Assembly (NCBI GenBank): GCA_002706065.1
Contig: PAJM01000024.1
Span: forward strand, 14,798-55,968
Source of the DNA: Methanobacteriota archaeon
GTDB lineage: Archaea > Thermoplasmatota > Poseidoniia > Poseidoniales > Poseidoniaceae
Length of the DNA: 41,171 bases
Reading direction: 5' to 3'
Within the stretch, counting starts at the first letter, position 1, and each line of letters opens with the position of its first letter. A model generated the notes under the pieces. The model was given only the letters and a program-made list of their open reading frames with translations, was not told where the DNA came from and did no database searches. Both the position numbers and the translations under genes were made by a program. Positions 1 to 8,310 of the stretch are shown in pieces.

Positions 1-255
1 CCGAAATTCGGCGTTGAAATCTTTGAAACAGAAACACATTATCGTCCTAAAACCAGTTCGAGTGGTTGCAAGATTGATATTCCTCGCGAGATTTCCAAGA
101 GGGAAATCACTAGAGAAGAAGCAAAGCAACTCATCGAAAAAGGGGAAGTTGGTCCATTTGATGATTTGATTGCAAAAAAAACTGGGAATCCGTACACCGC
201 AATTCTTTATCTCAAGAAGAATCAACGTGTCGGTTATCGCTTTGCTAAACGGTAG
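1..255 (+). CDS. C-terminal fragment of a DNA topoisomerase (Topo_C_Rpt-type domain)
   Basis: This open frame enters from the left edge with no start and ends at TAG 253-255. The 84 residues seen include IPREISKREITREEAKQLI, then VGPFDDLIAKKTGNPY and ILYLKKNQRVGYRF. That order (helix with a K/R-E-I-T motif, a G-x-F-x-D-x-x-x-K-K turn, two closing strands) matches the C-terminal repeat often found at the tail of type IA topoisomerases, especially topoisomerase III-like proteins. The catalytic part lies outside the window, so the full architecture is unknown. It could also be another protein that carries this repeat. The next gene follows after 43 bases on the same strand. Confidence 0.6.
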   Translation, partial: PKFGVEIFETETHYRPKTSSSGCKIDIPREISKREITREEAKQLIEKGEVGPFDDLIAKKTGNPYTAILYLKKNQRVGYRFAKR

Positions 256-298
256 ATGAAGAAGAAACTTCTTGAAGTTCGGTCCATCGTCACTACAC

Positions 299-1516
299 AT
301 GGACTACGACTATGATGTGATCATCATCGGTGCTGGTCCAGTTGGAGGTTACACCGCTCGTTTACTTTGTGAGCGTGGTCTTTCCGTCGTTATGATAGAA
401 GAACACAACGAAGTTGGGCGGCCTTTCCAATGTGCAGGCCTTGTTACTCCAAGTGCAATGGACGCTGTAGAAGCATACGACACTGTTGTCGCAGATGTCG
501 ATGGAGCCCTCATCCACGGCCCATCAGGAACACTTGTTCCCGTTGGTCGAGAAGGTGAGTTGAGGACCTATGTCGTATGCAGAAAACGATTTGATCAAAC
601 CGTTGTTCAACAAGGCTTGGAAGCGGGTTCCGATTTGCTTCTTGAGTCACAACCCATCTCTGCAGATGTATTGGACGAAGGAGTCGAGGTGCAAATCGTT
701 AATCAACGAACGAAAGAAACGACCACACTTCGATCAAAGCTCCTGATCGGTTGCGATGGAGCACATTCATGGGTTCGACGACGTTTCAAAATGGGTCATC
801 CAAAAGAAATGATGGTTGGCTTCCAAACCGAGGTTGTCGGATACGAGGGCCAGCATCGATGGTTAGAAATGTACAGTGGGTCTGAAATAGCCCCTGGATT
901 TTTTGCATGGGTAATTCCTTCTGGAAATGGCACCCATCGAATTGGTCTATGGTCAAAAGCAGATATGCTCGATGGGAAGACCGTTCTTGATTGCTACAAT
1001 GATTTACTTCAGCATCCCCTTTGGAAAGATAGGTTTGAGAACATAACCGAAACAGCACGCTACTGTGGGCCAGTGCCATCCGGAATGATTCGTCGACCTT
1101 TCAAAGATAGAGTAATGGTTATCGGAGATGCGGCTGGGATGGCAAAACCAACAACAGGTGGAGGCCTTGGCCCAGGGTTCAAACAAATTTCCTCCATTGC
1201 AGATCGCCTTGTACAACGTGTGCAATTGAATCAACTTTCAGAAAAGGATCTCAAATCGATTACCAAATCATCTTGGCCGAAAATGAAGAAAGAGCAAGAT
1301 AGAGCACGAGCACTGAGAGATCTTCTCGTATCAACACGTACCGATGAGGAACTCGACGCTCACTTTGCTAATTTTGCCAAACCCGAAGTCATTTCATTAA
1401 TCAATAAAATCGGGGACATCGAGAAACCAGTCCCACTTGGCCTCGCACTACTGAAAAAAGTTCCAGCTTTTCGTAAACTTGCGTTACAAGCGGGTGTTAA
1501 GCTCCTGTTCAGTTGA
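299..1516 (+). CDS. Geranylgeranyl reductase family FAD-dependent oxidoreductase
   Basis: A 405-residue flavoprotein of the geranylgeranyl reductase family. In archaea this family saturates the isoprenoid chains of membrane lipids (digeranylgeranylglycerophospholipid reductase); plant and bacterial members act on chlorophyll side chains. Visible are an N-terminal dinucleotide-binding GAGPVGG (about residues 11-17), the family motif GRPFQCAGL, a substrate-region segment FFAWVIPSGNGTHRIG, and the second FAD motif GDAAGMAKPTTGGGLGPG. The track begins at a TTG (272), but ATG 299 gives MDYDYDVIIIGAG, the usual start just before the Rossmann strand, so I prefer 299. Its stop overlaps the Shine-Dalgarno-like sequence of the next gene, which suggests co-transcription. 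The family call is secure; the exact lipid substrate is inference. Confidence 0.88.
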   Translation: MDYDYDVIIIGAGPVGGYTARLLCERGLSVVMIEEHNEVGRPFQCAGLVTPSAMDAVEAYDTVVADVDGALIHGPSGTLVPVGREGELRTYVVCRKRFDQTVVQQGLEAGSDLLLESQPISADVLDEGVEVQIVNQRTKETTTLRSKLLIGCDGAHSWVRRRFKMGHPKEMMVGFQTEVVGYEGQHRWLEMYSGSEIAPGFFAWVIPSGNGTHRIGLWSKADMLDGKTVLDCYNDLLQHPLWKDRFENITETARYCGPVPSGMIRRPFKDRVMVIGDAAGMAKPTTGGGLGPGFKQISSIADRLVQRVQLNQLSEKDLKSITKSSWPKMKKEQDRARALRDLLVSTRTDEELDAHFANFAKPEVISLINKIGDIEKPVPLGLALLKKVPAFRKLALQAGVKLLFS

Positions 1517-1521
1517 GGTGA
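1515..1521 (+). promoter_or_regulatory. Shine-Dalgarno-like GAGGTGA before the 1526 GTG start
   Basis: GAGGTGA lies four bases before GTG 1526 and overlaps the TGA stop of the upstream reductase gene. It matches the archaeal anti-SD core GGAGGTGATC and decides the GTG start of the following gene. Confidence 0.6.
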
Positions 1522-1525
1522 AAGA

Positions 1526-2659
1526 GTGTCGAGTTGGACAATTCTTCATCGTGTGCGATACCCCCCTTTTGATGATAAGAGAATCATTGCCGATGCGGCA
1601 CCAGTTTCTGAAAAAATCCTTGAACGTGATTTAAGTGATGAAGAAGTCATGAAGCATCTCCCATCCTACAAAATTGAGAGCAAAGAGGGATGGGTTCTCG
1701 AACGAATGATAAGGAGCGACAGCGGAGAGATTTTTCCGAGTTCGACCACCAATCGTACAGACGAGAGACCTTTTGTTGAGCTCGTTAATCAACAGCGAAG
1801 GGGTTGGTATATTCTTCCCAATAATTTACATCGTTACGCACGAGACATGATCAATGTTGCAGTCATCCTTCTTCTGAGTACGTTAGTGTACTTGTTTATC
1901 GAACCACTCTTGAGCGAAATCGGGATTCCGAGTGTTGGTACCAAAAGCATGCAAATTGGCCTCCTCGATTATCCTATTCTCAGTATCATCGTCGTGCCAA
2001 TTATGTTACTCCCAATTGCTTTGCGGCTTGTTGCGAACTTTATCGATTTGAAACGCCAACAAGACTTTTTCAGAACTCCTCTGCAACAACCGATTGTTGA
2101 ATTCGCAGATTCAATTGTGAGTGGCGAACCACTGAGAGGAACAATACGGCTGCCTGAAAGATTGCCTGATTGGAAATCAATGACCGTTCATTGGCAAGTC
2201 GGTACTCTACCTCCATCAAGGGACGCATTGATCGAGATATCAAGCTCATCGGCGACCTCCCAGCCGCCCATTGGCTTATCCACGCCATTGCCGCACCATT
2301 GGGAAGCAGGTCTTGATGATGGGACTGCAGGTGGAGAAGACGCTCCGCTTGAGCGTCAGGACATTCAAGGGGGTGTATTTTTACGGCCTATGCGGTTTTC
2401 AGCGCAAGGGGGACAATCCGAGATTGAAGAAGATGGTACATTTGAATTAGCTCCTCCCGAACAACATTGGCCAGGAACTGTGAATTCCAACCTTCATCGG
2501 ATTCATTGGGAATTTATCCTAAAAATCAAGCGTGAAAGCCAAATGCCTTTGCTTTGGGTATCTCCTGTTCGTGTTCAATTCCCAGATCAGCTTGTACGAT
2601 TGGAGGGTCTTGAGATCAGTGACCCAAGGACTGAACATCTCTACATCGGGCAACGTTAG
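1526..2659 (+). CDS. Unknown membrane protein with two central helices and a soluble C-terminal domain
   Basis: A 377-residue protein I do not recognise. Residues 1-105 are soluble and charged. Two hydrophobic helices follow, at about 108-127 (VAVILLLSTLVYLFIEPLL) and 150-172 (ILSIIVVPIMLLPIALRLV), separated by a short Gly/Pro-containing loop. The remaining 200 residues look beta-rich (for example VEFADSIVSGEPLRGTIRLP and FILKIKRE near the end) and could be a beta-sandwich on the same side as the N-terminus. The GTG start is backed by GAGGTGA four bases upstream. It lies nine bases after the reductase gene and 30 before the lipoprotein gene, so the three may form one transcription unit. A link to the cell envelope is inference only. 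Confidence 0.75.
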   Translation: MSSWTILHRVRYPPFDDKRIIADAAPVSEKILERDLSDEEVMKHLPSYKIESKEGWVLERMIRSDSGEIFPSSTTNRTDERPFVELVNQQRRGWYILPNNLHRYARDMINVAVILLLSTLVYLFIEPLLSEIGIPSVGTKSMQIGLLDYPILSIIVVPIMLLPIALRLVANFIDLKRQQDFFRTPLQQPIVEFADSIVSGEPLRGTIRLPERLPDWKSMTVHWQVGTLPPSRDALIEISSSSATSQPPIGLSTPLPHHWEAGLDDGTAGGEDAPLERQDIQGGVFLRPMRFSAQGGQSEIEEDGTFELAPPEQHWPGTVNSNLHRIHWEFILKIKRESQMPLLWVSPVRVQFPDQLVRLEGLEISDPRTEHLYIGQR

Positions 2660-2689
2660 GTTCATGTTCTTCATGCACATGTAATCAAC

Positions 2690-5600
2690 ATGGCCAAACA
2701 GTCGTTTGTTGCAATTTTCCTCTCGTTCTTGATGCTCTCGGGATGCTTTGGTGATGCAGATTCTACCGAAGAAGTAGAAGAAAATGACGTCGTCATCATT
2801 CCATACAAAATATCGGCTTCTTGGGACAAAGATATACCAACCGGTGATGTTGGCGAAATTGTTGAATTAAGCATCCTTCTTGATACAGATGGTGAAGGTA
2901 CGTTTAGCGTTGAAGCCGATGTGAGTATGAATAACATCTCAATCAACCCCTCAGACTGGAGTGTTAATCAAAGGATGACCACAGTTTCCATTGTTGTGTT
3001 ACCGACCACTCCAGGAATTTATGTGGTCGACGTGAACATTGTGTCTTCCAGTGGTGATACGATTCCATTAACCAATTTCATTGATATTGCAGTGCCAGAT
3101 GAAGGAACAACATCAATTGTTGCACCTCAATACATCGTCGTTGAATCATCAATGGTGGTACTTCAAGGTCAGATTTTGCACCAAAGCTTGGATACATGCA
3201 TCGCACACATGGATGTACCAAACGAGGATGATTCCATCACTTCAAATGCACTTGTGATACAATCCGATGGATCATTTACATCAATTTTAACCGACTTGGA
3301 CTTACGATCAGAATCGTTTGCTGTGGCCATTACAGCGACGTGCGGAGAATACACACAAACCGAATCTTTGCGGAATGTGTCGATCATCATTGAGGCAAAC
3401 AATGATGCTGACGGTGATGGAATAACCGATACGCTTGATAACTGTCCGAATGGATTCGGAGAATCGGACGGCTGGGCTTCAAATCTACCAAGCGATGCAG
3501 ACCAGGATGGTTGTCGAGACTACGACGAAGATCTTGATGACGACAATGACGGAATAACAGATTCAGATGACAACTGTGCATCACCAATCGGATGGTCCAG
3601 TACCCTTGAGAACGATAGAGATCAGGACGGATGCCATGATGATACAAACGATGACGATGACGATGGAGATGGTATTCTTGACCAAAATGATGCTTGTCTT
3701 GATGGAGAGGTGAATTGGCCAGCAAATCTCTACAATGATTGGGACCAGGATGGATGCAACGACCTGCTGGAAGACGATGATGACGATAACGACGGTGAAA
3801 ATGACACAACCGATGCTTGTCCAAAAGGACGGTCAAATTGGGCACACGAACGAACACAAATCACGGATTTTGATATGGACGGTTGTTATGATGCAACCGA
3901 AGATGATGACGATGACAACGATAGCGTAAACGACGTGAATGCTACTGGTGCGACACTTGATTTGTGTCCAACCACGCCAGTCGGTGCTATTGATGTCGAC
4001 GAATTTGGTTGTGCTGCGGTTGAGCGTGATTCCGATGGAGACAATGTGAACGATTTGGTTGATGAATGTGAAGGAACTCCAAACGGACTCCAGGTCAATG
4101 CGGTTGGATGTGCGGATCTTGACGGAGATGGTGTATTCGCAAATGTCGACATATGCGCCAACAGTCCAAGTCGATGGTCAATCGATGTGGATGGGTGCGC
4201 AATTGTGCAAAAACCTGTCCAATGGACCTCTGGAACTACTGTAACGGGACCCATGGATGTCGTTCCTACGTTCACCGTTCCAACACTCGATGGGACCTTT
4301 ACATTCCAAAACAAATGGACTGGGTCCGATGTCTATCTTTTCATGTTCAAGTATACTGATAGCAGTGGCAACTCGAATTCTGGAACCTGGTCAACAAATC
4401 CAGGCACCTTTATTCGGAATTTACCAGACAACACGCACCTGTTCTATGGATCGTTCGACTCATCTTATCACAATGATATCCTTTCGAGGAAAAGCGATGT
4501 TGAAGCACGCTTGAATCCCAGTGAAGAAGAGAAGTGGGACGGACGTATCCACTACATCGATATGGATGCAAGCAACATTCAGGGAGGCCTCGGTGAAATG
4601 ATCTCCAACTTCAACAGTCCATTCTTTATGGGCATTGATCGGTTCCAGAGAGCACGAGATACGGGGTCGATCTATGCATGGATTTCTCAGACAAACGATC
4701 CGTTTCACTACACTTACGAACCCCACCAGTGGAACGCTGAGTTTGAGCCTGAAATTCGACAATACGATTCAGGAATCGAAGTTGTCACACTCTATGATTT
4801 TGAGCGACATTCAGGCGGATGGGGTGCGAACCATAACTCATATCGCAATGCCACGTTTGCACTACCAGAGAATCTAAGTTCCTACGACACCCTTGAAGTG
4901 TTTCATGAGCATGCTTGTGAAGAACGAAGCAATCGGTATCAGAAAAGCGATGGAAGTTATGGTGGATGTCATGAGTGGGATTACCTTGCCCATCTCTACA
5001 TCTGTGATGCTGACAATTCCTCCGTATGCGGTACAGAATTTATGCGATGGATCACAACATACGGCCGAGAGGGGCGCTGGCTTACCGACATTAGCCCATA
5101 CTTGTTCATGCTCGAAGACGATCAAGAACGAAGATTCCGATACAAAGGAGCGAACAAAGGTGATTTAACAATCAAATTCTTATTTTCCAATTGGGGAAGC
5201 GGTGAGCGAGCGTTTGATGCTGAGTTCGGGTTTACAGGTGGACAATTCGATGGATCCTACAACAATGAAAGTCGATATGTACGAAGTCTAAATTTCAGTG
5301 TACCGAGTGAAACGACGCGAGTCGAAATTGTTGCGACGATAACGGGTCATGGCTTCCAGAAGGATGATGCCAATTGTGCAGAATTCTGCGATCACCAGCA
5401 CCACTACTACTTGGGCCCACACCACACATACGAATGGCATCCAATTGTGTATTCAAATACAGGCTGTGAGAATGAGGTCAACAATGGAGTTGTAGCGAAC
5501 CAATTTGGTTCGTGGCCGTTTGGACGTGCAGGATGGTGTGCTGGTCAAGATGTAAAACAATGGAGTTACGACATCACATCATGGGTCGATATGAACGGAC

Positions 5601-5731
5601 AGAACAATGAATTAACTTACCGTGGATTGTACAACGGCCAAGAATACAACCCGACGGGAGAATCGAGTAAGGGTGGAAGAAACATCGCAGCAGAAATCTG
5701 GGTTGTATTTTACACCAATTCAACTGCATGA
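2690..5731 (+). CDS. Secreted lipoprotein with TSP3 repeats and a PNGase F-like C-terminal domain
   Basis: A 1013-residue secreted protein. The N-terminus has a lipoprotein signal (FLSFLMLSGC, lipid Cys at residue 19). Beta-rich Ig-like sequence follows. At about 238-505 is a run of Asp-rich thrombospondin type-3 repeats with paired cysteines (DADGDGITDTLDNCP and relatives), expected to bind calcium. Residues about 520-690 form a domain of uncertain type. The last 320 residues resemble the two beta-sandwich domains of peptide-N-glycosidase F: GGCHEWDYLAHLYIC (Asp764 lines up with the PNGase F catalytic Asp60), a later CAEFC segment (Glu898, plausible Glu206 equivalent) and GRAGWCAGQD (family DRAGWCPG). 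PNGase F cleaves N-glycans from asparagine. The enzymatic role here is inference from these motifs. Its 3' end overlaps the convergent mqnC-like gene by 22 bases. Confidence 0.85.
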   Translation: MAKQSFVAIFLSFLMLSGCFGDADSTEEVEENDVVIIPYKISASWDKDIPTGDVGEIVELSILLDTDGEGTFSVEADVSMNNISINPSDWSVNQRMTTVSIVVLPTTPGIYVVDVNIVSSSGDTIPLTNFIDIAVPDEGTTSIVAPQYIVVESSMVVLQGQILHQSLDTCIAHMDVPNEDDSITSNALVIQSDGSFTSILTDLDLRSESFAVAITATCGEYTQTESLRNVSIIIEANNDADGDGITDTLDNCPNGFGESDGWASNLPSDADQDGCRDYDEDLDDDNDGITDSDDNCASPIGWSSTLENDRDQDGCHDDTNDDDDDGDGILDQNDACLDGEVNWPANLYNDWDQDGCNDLLEDDDDDNDGENDTTDACPKGRSNWAHERTQITDFDMDGCYDATEDDDDDNDSVNDVNATGATLDLCPTTPVGAIDVDEFGCAAVERDSDGDNVNDLVDECEGTPNGLQVNAVGCADLDGDGVFANVDICANSPSRWSIDVDGCAIVQKPVQWTSGTTVTGPMDVVPTFTVPTLDGTFTFQNKWTGSDVYLFMFKYTDSSGNSNSGTWSTNPGTFIRNLPDNTHLFYGSFDSSYHNDILSRKSDVEARLNPSEEEKWDGRIHYIDMDASNIQGGLGEMISNFNSPFFMGIDRFQRARDTGSIYAWISQTNDPFHYTYEPHQWNAEFEPEIRQYDSGIEVVTLYDFERHSGGWGANHNSYRNATFALPENLSSYDTLEVFHEHACEERSNRYQKSDGSYGGCHEWDYLAHLYICDADNSSVCGTEFMRWITTYGREGRWLTDISPYLFMLEDDQERRFRYKGANKGDLTIKFLFSNWGSGERAFDAEFGFTGGQFDGSYNNESRYVRSLNFSVPSETTRVEIVATITGHGFQKDDANCAEFCDHQHHYYLGPHHTYEWHPIVYSNTGCENEVNNGVVANQFGSWPFGRAGWCAGQDVKQWSYDITSWVDMNGQNNELTYRGLYNGQEYNPTGESSKGGRNIAAEIWVVFYTNSTA
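3401..4205 (+). repeat. Thrombospondin type-3 repeat block (degenerate GAC/GAT-rich coding repeat)
   Basis: At least six degenerate repeat units encode D-x-D-x-D-G loops. Several share the pattern GW-x-x-x-L-x-N-D-x-D-Q-D-G-C followed by DDDDDND-G. The DNA is accordingly rich in GATGACGATGAC-like runs. The units differ at synonymous and non-synonymous sites, so this is an old protein repeat and not a recent microsatellite expansion. Confidence 0.8.
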
Positions 5732-6894
5732 GACGGTGGTTGGCAGATTACGTCAGGAGCATCGACCAGCGCATCTGGAGTTTCCAGAAGATCATAGTCA
5801 CTGTTTCTTCGAACAGGAATAAAGCCAGCACGCTTGATGGAAAGTTGTAGTTCATATTCTGATGCACTCAGTTTTGTGGTACCCGAAGCGGAGACAACAT
5901 TCTCTTCCATCATTGTCGATCCTGCATCATCAGCACCCGCCAGTAATGCCATCTGAGCAATACTGATACCCATTGTTGGCCAAGACGCTTGAATGTGATT
6001 CACGTTGTCGAGGAAGAGACGTGAAATAGCAACGTGCCTCAAATATTCAGTAGGTCCTGCGCCGCGCTCAAGTTTGTTTCGTCCACGATTTCGCTTTCCG
6101 AATGTATTGGTCTCCAATTGTACTGGCCATGCAATAAAGGATGTAAATCCAATCAACCCCTGTTCCAGGATTTCGTCTTGCTGGTCACGAATACGGTTGA
6201 GATGTTGAACACGATCAGCATTTGATTCACCAAAACCAATCACGTTGGTTGCACTCGTTGTTAATCCCAGTAATTGAGCTTCCTTCATGACTCTGAGCCA
6301 GTTATCTGGATGACCCTTTTTTGGTGAAACATCCTTACGTACGGTCTCAACAAGCATCTCAGCTCCTCCACCCGGTAGACCATGCATTCCAGCTTCTTTG
6401 AGTTGAATGAGCACATCCTGCGTCGAAAGTTGGGTTACTTCAGCGATACCTTCAATCTCAATCGGAGAAAAACAATCCAAGTCGATGGTTGGATGCTGTT
6501 CACGCAATTCCTTGATCAGGTCAACATACCAATCGAACTCAAGCGAAGGGTTGACGCCTCCTTGCATGAGGATACGGGAACCGCCTATCGCTTCCAATTC
6601 ATCAATTCGACCATGTATTTCTTCGTAGGATTGGGTGTATGTTTCATCATGACCAGGGGTCCTGTAAAAAGAACAAAATTGACAATTGATAGTACAGACA
6701 TTGGTGTAATTGATGTTTCGATCAACAAGGTAGGTGACCCGGTTACTTGGGTTATGCAGTTTCCTGCGGTGGTGTGCTGCACTCATTAATTGGTGGAGTG
6801 GGGCGTTATCATACAATTCAATGCACTCATCGACTGTTAACCTGAACGTCTCTGTCGAAGACTCGACACGAACAAGAATTTCATTCCAAGCCAT
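5710..6894 (-). CDS. mqnC: MqnC-like radical SAM enzyme (cyclic dehypoxanthinyl futalosine synthase)
   Basis: A 394-residue radical SAM protein. The iron-sulfur motif is CTINCQFC (Cys67, Cys71, Cys74), preceded by YLVDRNINYTNVC. Further family marks are ILMQGGVNPSL, GLPGGGAEMLVETVR, SPKKGHPDNWL, an IQASWPTMG stretch and GSTMMEENVVSASG. Among the CofG/CofH/MqnA-E related enzymes these fit MqnC best, which closes the spiro ring of dehypoxanthine futalosine in the futalosine route to menaquinone. CofH (F420 synthesis) and MqnE are the main alternatives; their motifs differ, but a tree is needed. A GAGGTGG five bases upstream supports ATG 6894. It follows the Xaa-Pro peptidase gene by nine bases. 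No other mqn gene is in the window. Confidence 0.82.
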   Translation of the reverse strand: MAWNEILVRVESSTETFRLTVDECIELYDNAPLHQLMSAAHHRRKLHNPSNRVTYLVDRNINYTNVCTINCQFCSFYRTPGHDETYTQSYEEIHGRIDELEAIGGSRILMQGGVNPSLEFDWYVDLIKELREQHPTIDLDCFSPIEIEGIAEVTQLSTQDVLIQLKEAGMHGLPGGGAEMLVETVRKDVSPKKGHPDNWLRVMKEAQLLGLTTSATNVIGFGESNADRVQHLNRIRDQQDEILEQGLIGFTSFIAWPVQLETNTFGKRNRGRNKLERGAGPTEYLRHVAISRLFLDNVNHIQASWPTMGISIAQMALLAGADDAGSTMMEENVVSASGTTKLSASEYELQLSIKRAGFIPVRRNSDYDLLETPDALVDAPDVICQPPSHAVELV

Positions 6895-6898
6895 ACGG

Positions 6899-6905
6899 CC
6901 ACCTC
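6899..6905 (-). promoter_or_regulatory. Shine-Dalgarno-like GAGGTGG for the mqnC-like gene
   Basis: On the minus strand GAGGTGG overlaps the TGA stop of the upstream peptidase gene and precedes ATG 6894 by four bases. It supports this start and suggests reinitiation within one transcript. Confidence 0.55.
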
Positions 6906-8280
6906 ACATCGTACCAACAATTCGTTCAATATCATCAATTGTTTTTGGACAGGATGCAGTCAGAACATCTGGGTCTCCATCAGTGACAAGAACATCGTCT
7001 TCAATTCGGATTCCAATGTTTGCATACCGCTCGGGGCAATCAACGTCCGGTCGCCATGCTCCAAAATAGAGACCTGGCTCTACTGTGAGGACCATTCCCG
7101 CCTCCAACAATCTCGGCGAGCCATCTGGTTTGTAGGTTCCAACATCATGCACATCGAGTCCAAGCCAATGACCCGTATTGTGCATGTACCATTTCCGGAG
7201 CTCTCCATTTTCCATATCAAGAGCATCTTCTATCGTTTGGCTGATGATACCAAGTCGAATGAGTCCTTCAGCAAGGGCCCGACATGCAACTTCGTGTGGC
7301 ATATTGTAGGGATTGCCAACTCGGCATGCATCAATTGCCTTTTCTTGTGCATCAAGAACAATTTCATAGATTTCTTTCTGAGCATCTGTGAAGGTACCTC
7401 CGATTGGCCATGAACGTGTAATATCAGCAGCGTATCCGTTGTATTCAGCACCAGCATCGATCAAAATTACCTCATCGGATTTGCACGGTGAATTGTTGAC
7501 AGTGTAATGGAGAATGGTTGCATTTTCACCACATCCAACAATGGATGGGTATGCCCAGCCGCTGGTTCCGCCATAGACAAAGAATCCTTCGATGATCGAC
7601 TGGATTTGAAACTCATGGATGCCATCTCTACTTGCACCCATGGCAAGTTCATGTGCTTTCGAGGAGACCTCTGCAGCGTAGCGCATTTGCTGGATCTCTT
7701 CACTCGATTTACGAAGTCTCATCTCGGCAATGCGTCGACTTGGGTCTTCAATACTGATTGGACCTGAACCAAAATGCTGGCGTTTTCTGTCTCGTTTCTC
7801 AACTGCAGATATAACCAGTGAATCGATGGCGGTGTTAACACCTGTCCGTAAGTGGACGCGGACGGATGATTCGAGACGACTGTCCAAATGAGAAAGTAAT
7901 TCTGTGGAGGAATCTGCTTTGTCAACAGCCCAGTGCTCGAGAGCACCCGCAGTACCTGGTCGCCTACCCTCCCAGATTTCCATCAACGTATCCTTCGGTT
8001 GGACAAAAATATGTGAAATCCATTCACCATCTTGGTAATAGAACATCAACGTAGCTTCTGGATCAGCCCATCCACACATGTACAACATATCGCTTGAAGA
8101 GCGATATGGATAGTGGACATCGTTACTACGCGTCACCTCTGGCGATGATGCGATAATGATGAGATCATCAACATCATATTGGGACAGTAAGCGTTTCTGG
8201 CGTTGACGATACAATGCTTTGGGAATAGGTTCTGGCGTAGCCGGTAACGCCTCAAATGCTGCATCAAACATGTCACTCAC
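6904..8280 (-). CDS. pepP: Xaa-Pro aminopeptidase (M24B family)
   Basis: A 458-residue metallopeptidase of the pita-bread fold. The N-terminal half (about 1-190) is the creatinase/prolidase-type domain; the C-terminal half carries the five metal ligands of M24: LIDAGAEYNGYAADITRSW (two Asp), HNTGHWLGLDVHD (His), LTVEPGLYF (Glu) and GIRIEDDVLVT (Glu). With the N-terminal PEPIPKALYRQRQKRLL segment it resembles aminopeptidase P, which removes an N-terminal residue preceding proline. No signal peptide is seen, so it is probably cytosolic. The track start is GTG 8280; ATG 8271 three codons on is equally possible. It sits 30 bases after the anchored Ig/PKD gene and nine before the mqnC-like gene. 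Confidence 0.92.
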   Translation of the reverse strand: MSDMFDAAFEALPATPEPIPKALYRQRQKRLLSQYDVDDLIIIASSPEVTRSNDVHYPYRSSSDMLYMCGWADPEATLMFYYQDGEWISHIFVQPKDTLMEIWEGRRPGTAGALEHWAVDKADSSTELLSHLDSRLESSVRVHLRTGVNTAIDSLVISAVEKRDRKRQHFGSGPISIEDPSRRIAEMRLRKSSEEIQQMRYAAEVSSKAHELAMGASRDGIHEFQIQSIIEGFFVYGGTSGWAYPSIVGCGENATILHYTVNNSPCKSDEVILIDAGAEYNGYAADITRSWPIGGTFTDAQKEIYEIVLDAQEKAIDACRVGNPYNMPHEVACRALAEGLIRLGIISQTIEDALDMENGELRKWYMHNTGHWLGLDVHDVGTYKPDGSPRLLEAGMVLTVEPGLYFGAWRPDVDCPERYANIGIRIEDDVLVTDGDPDVLTASCPKTIDDIERIVGTM

Positions 8281-8310
8281 TATGACAATCCAAGCGCCAC
8301 AGTTCTTTAA

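Noticed and set aside
3387-3857. 156-residue minus-strand His/Arg-rich ORF
   Set aside because: It is the reverse reading of the GAC/GAT-rich TSP3 repeats, and the His/Arg bias follows from that composition.
3640-3930. GATGACGATGAC runs as a possible microsatellite or CRISPR-like array
   Set aside because: The runs are short, in frame and encode Asp-rich TSP3 loops; there are no equal-length spacers with identical repeats.
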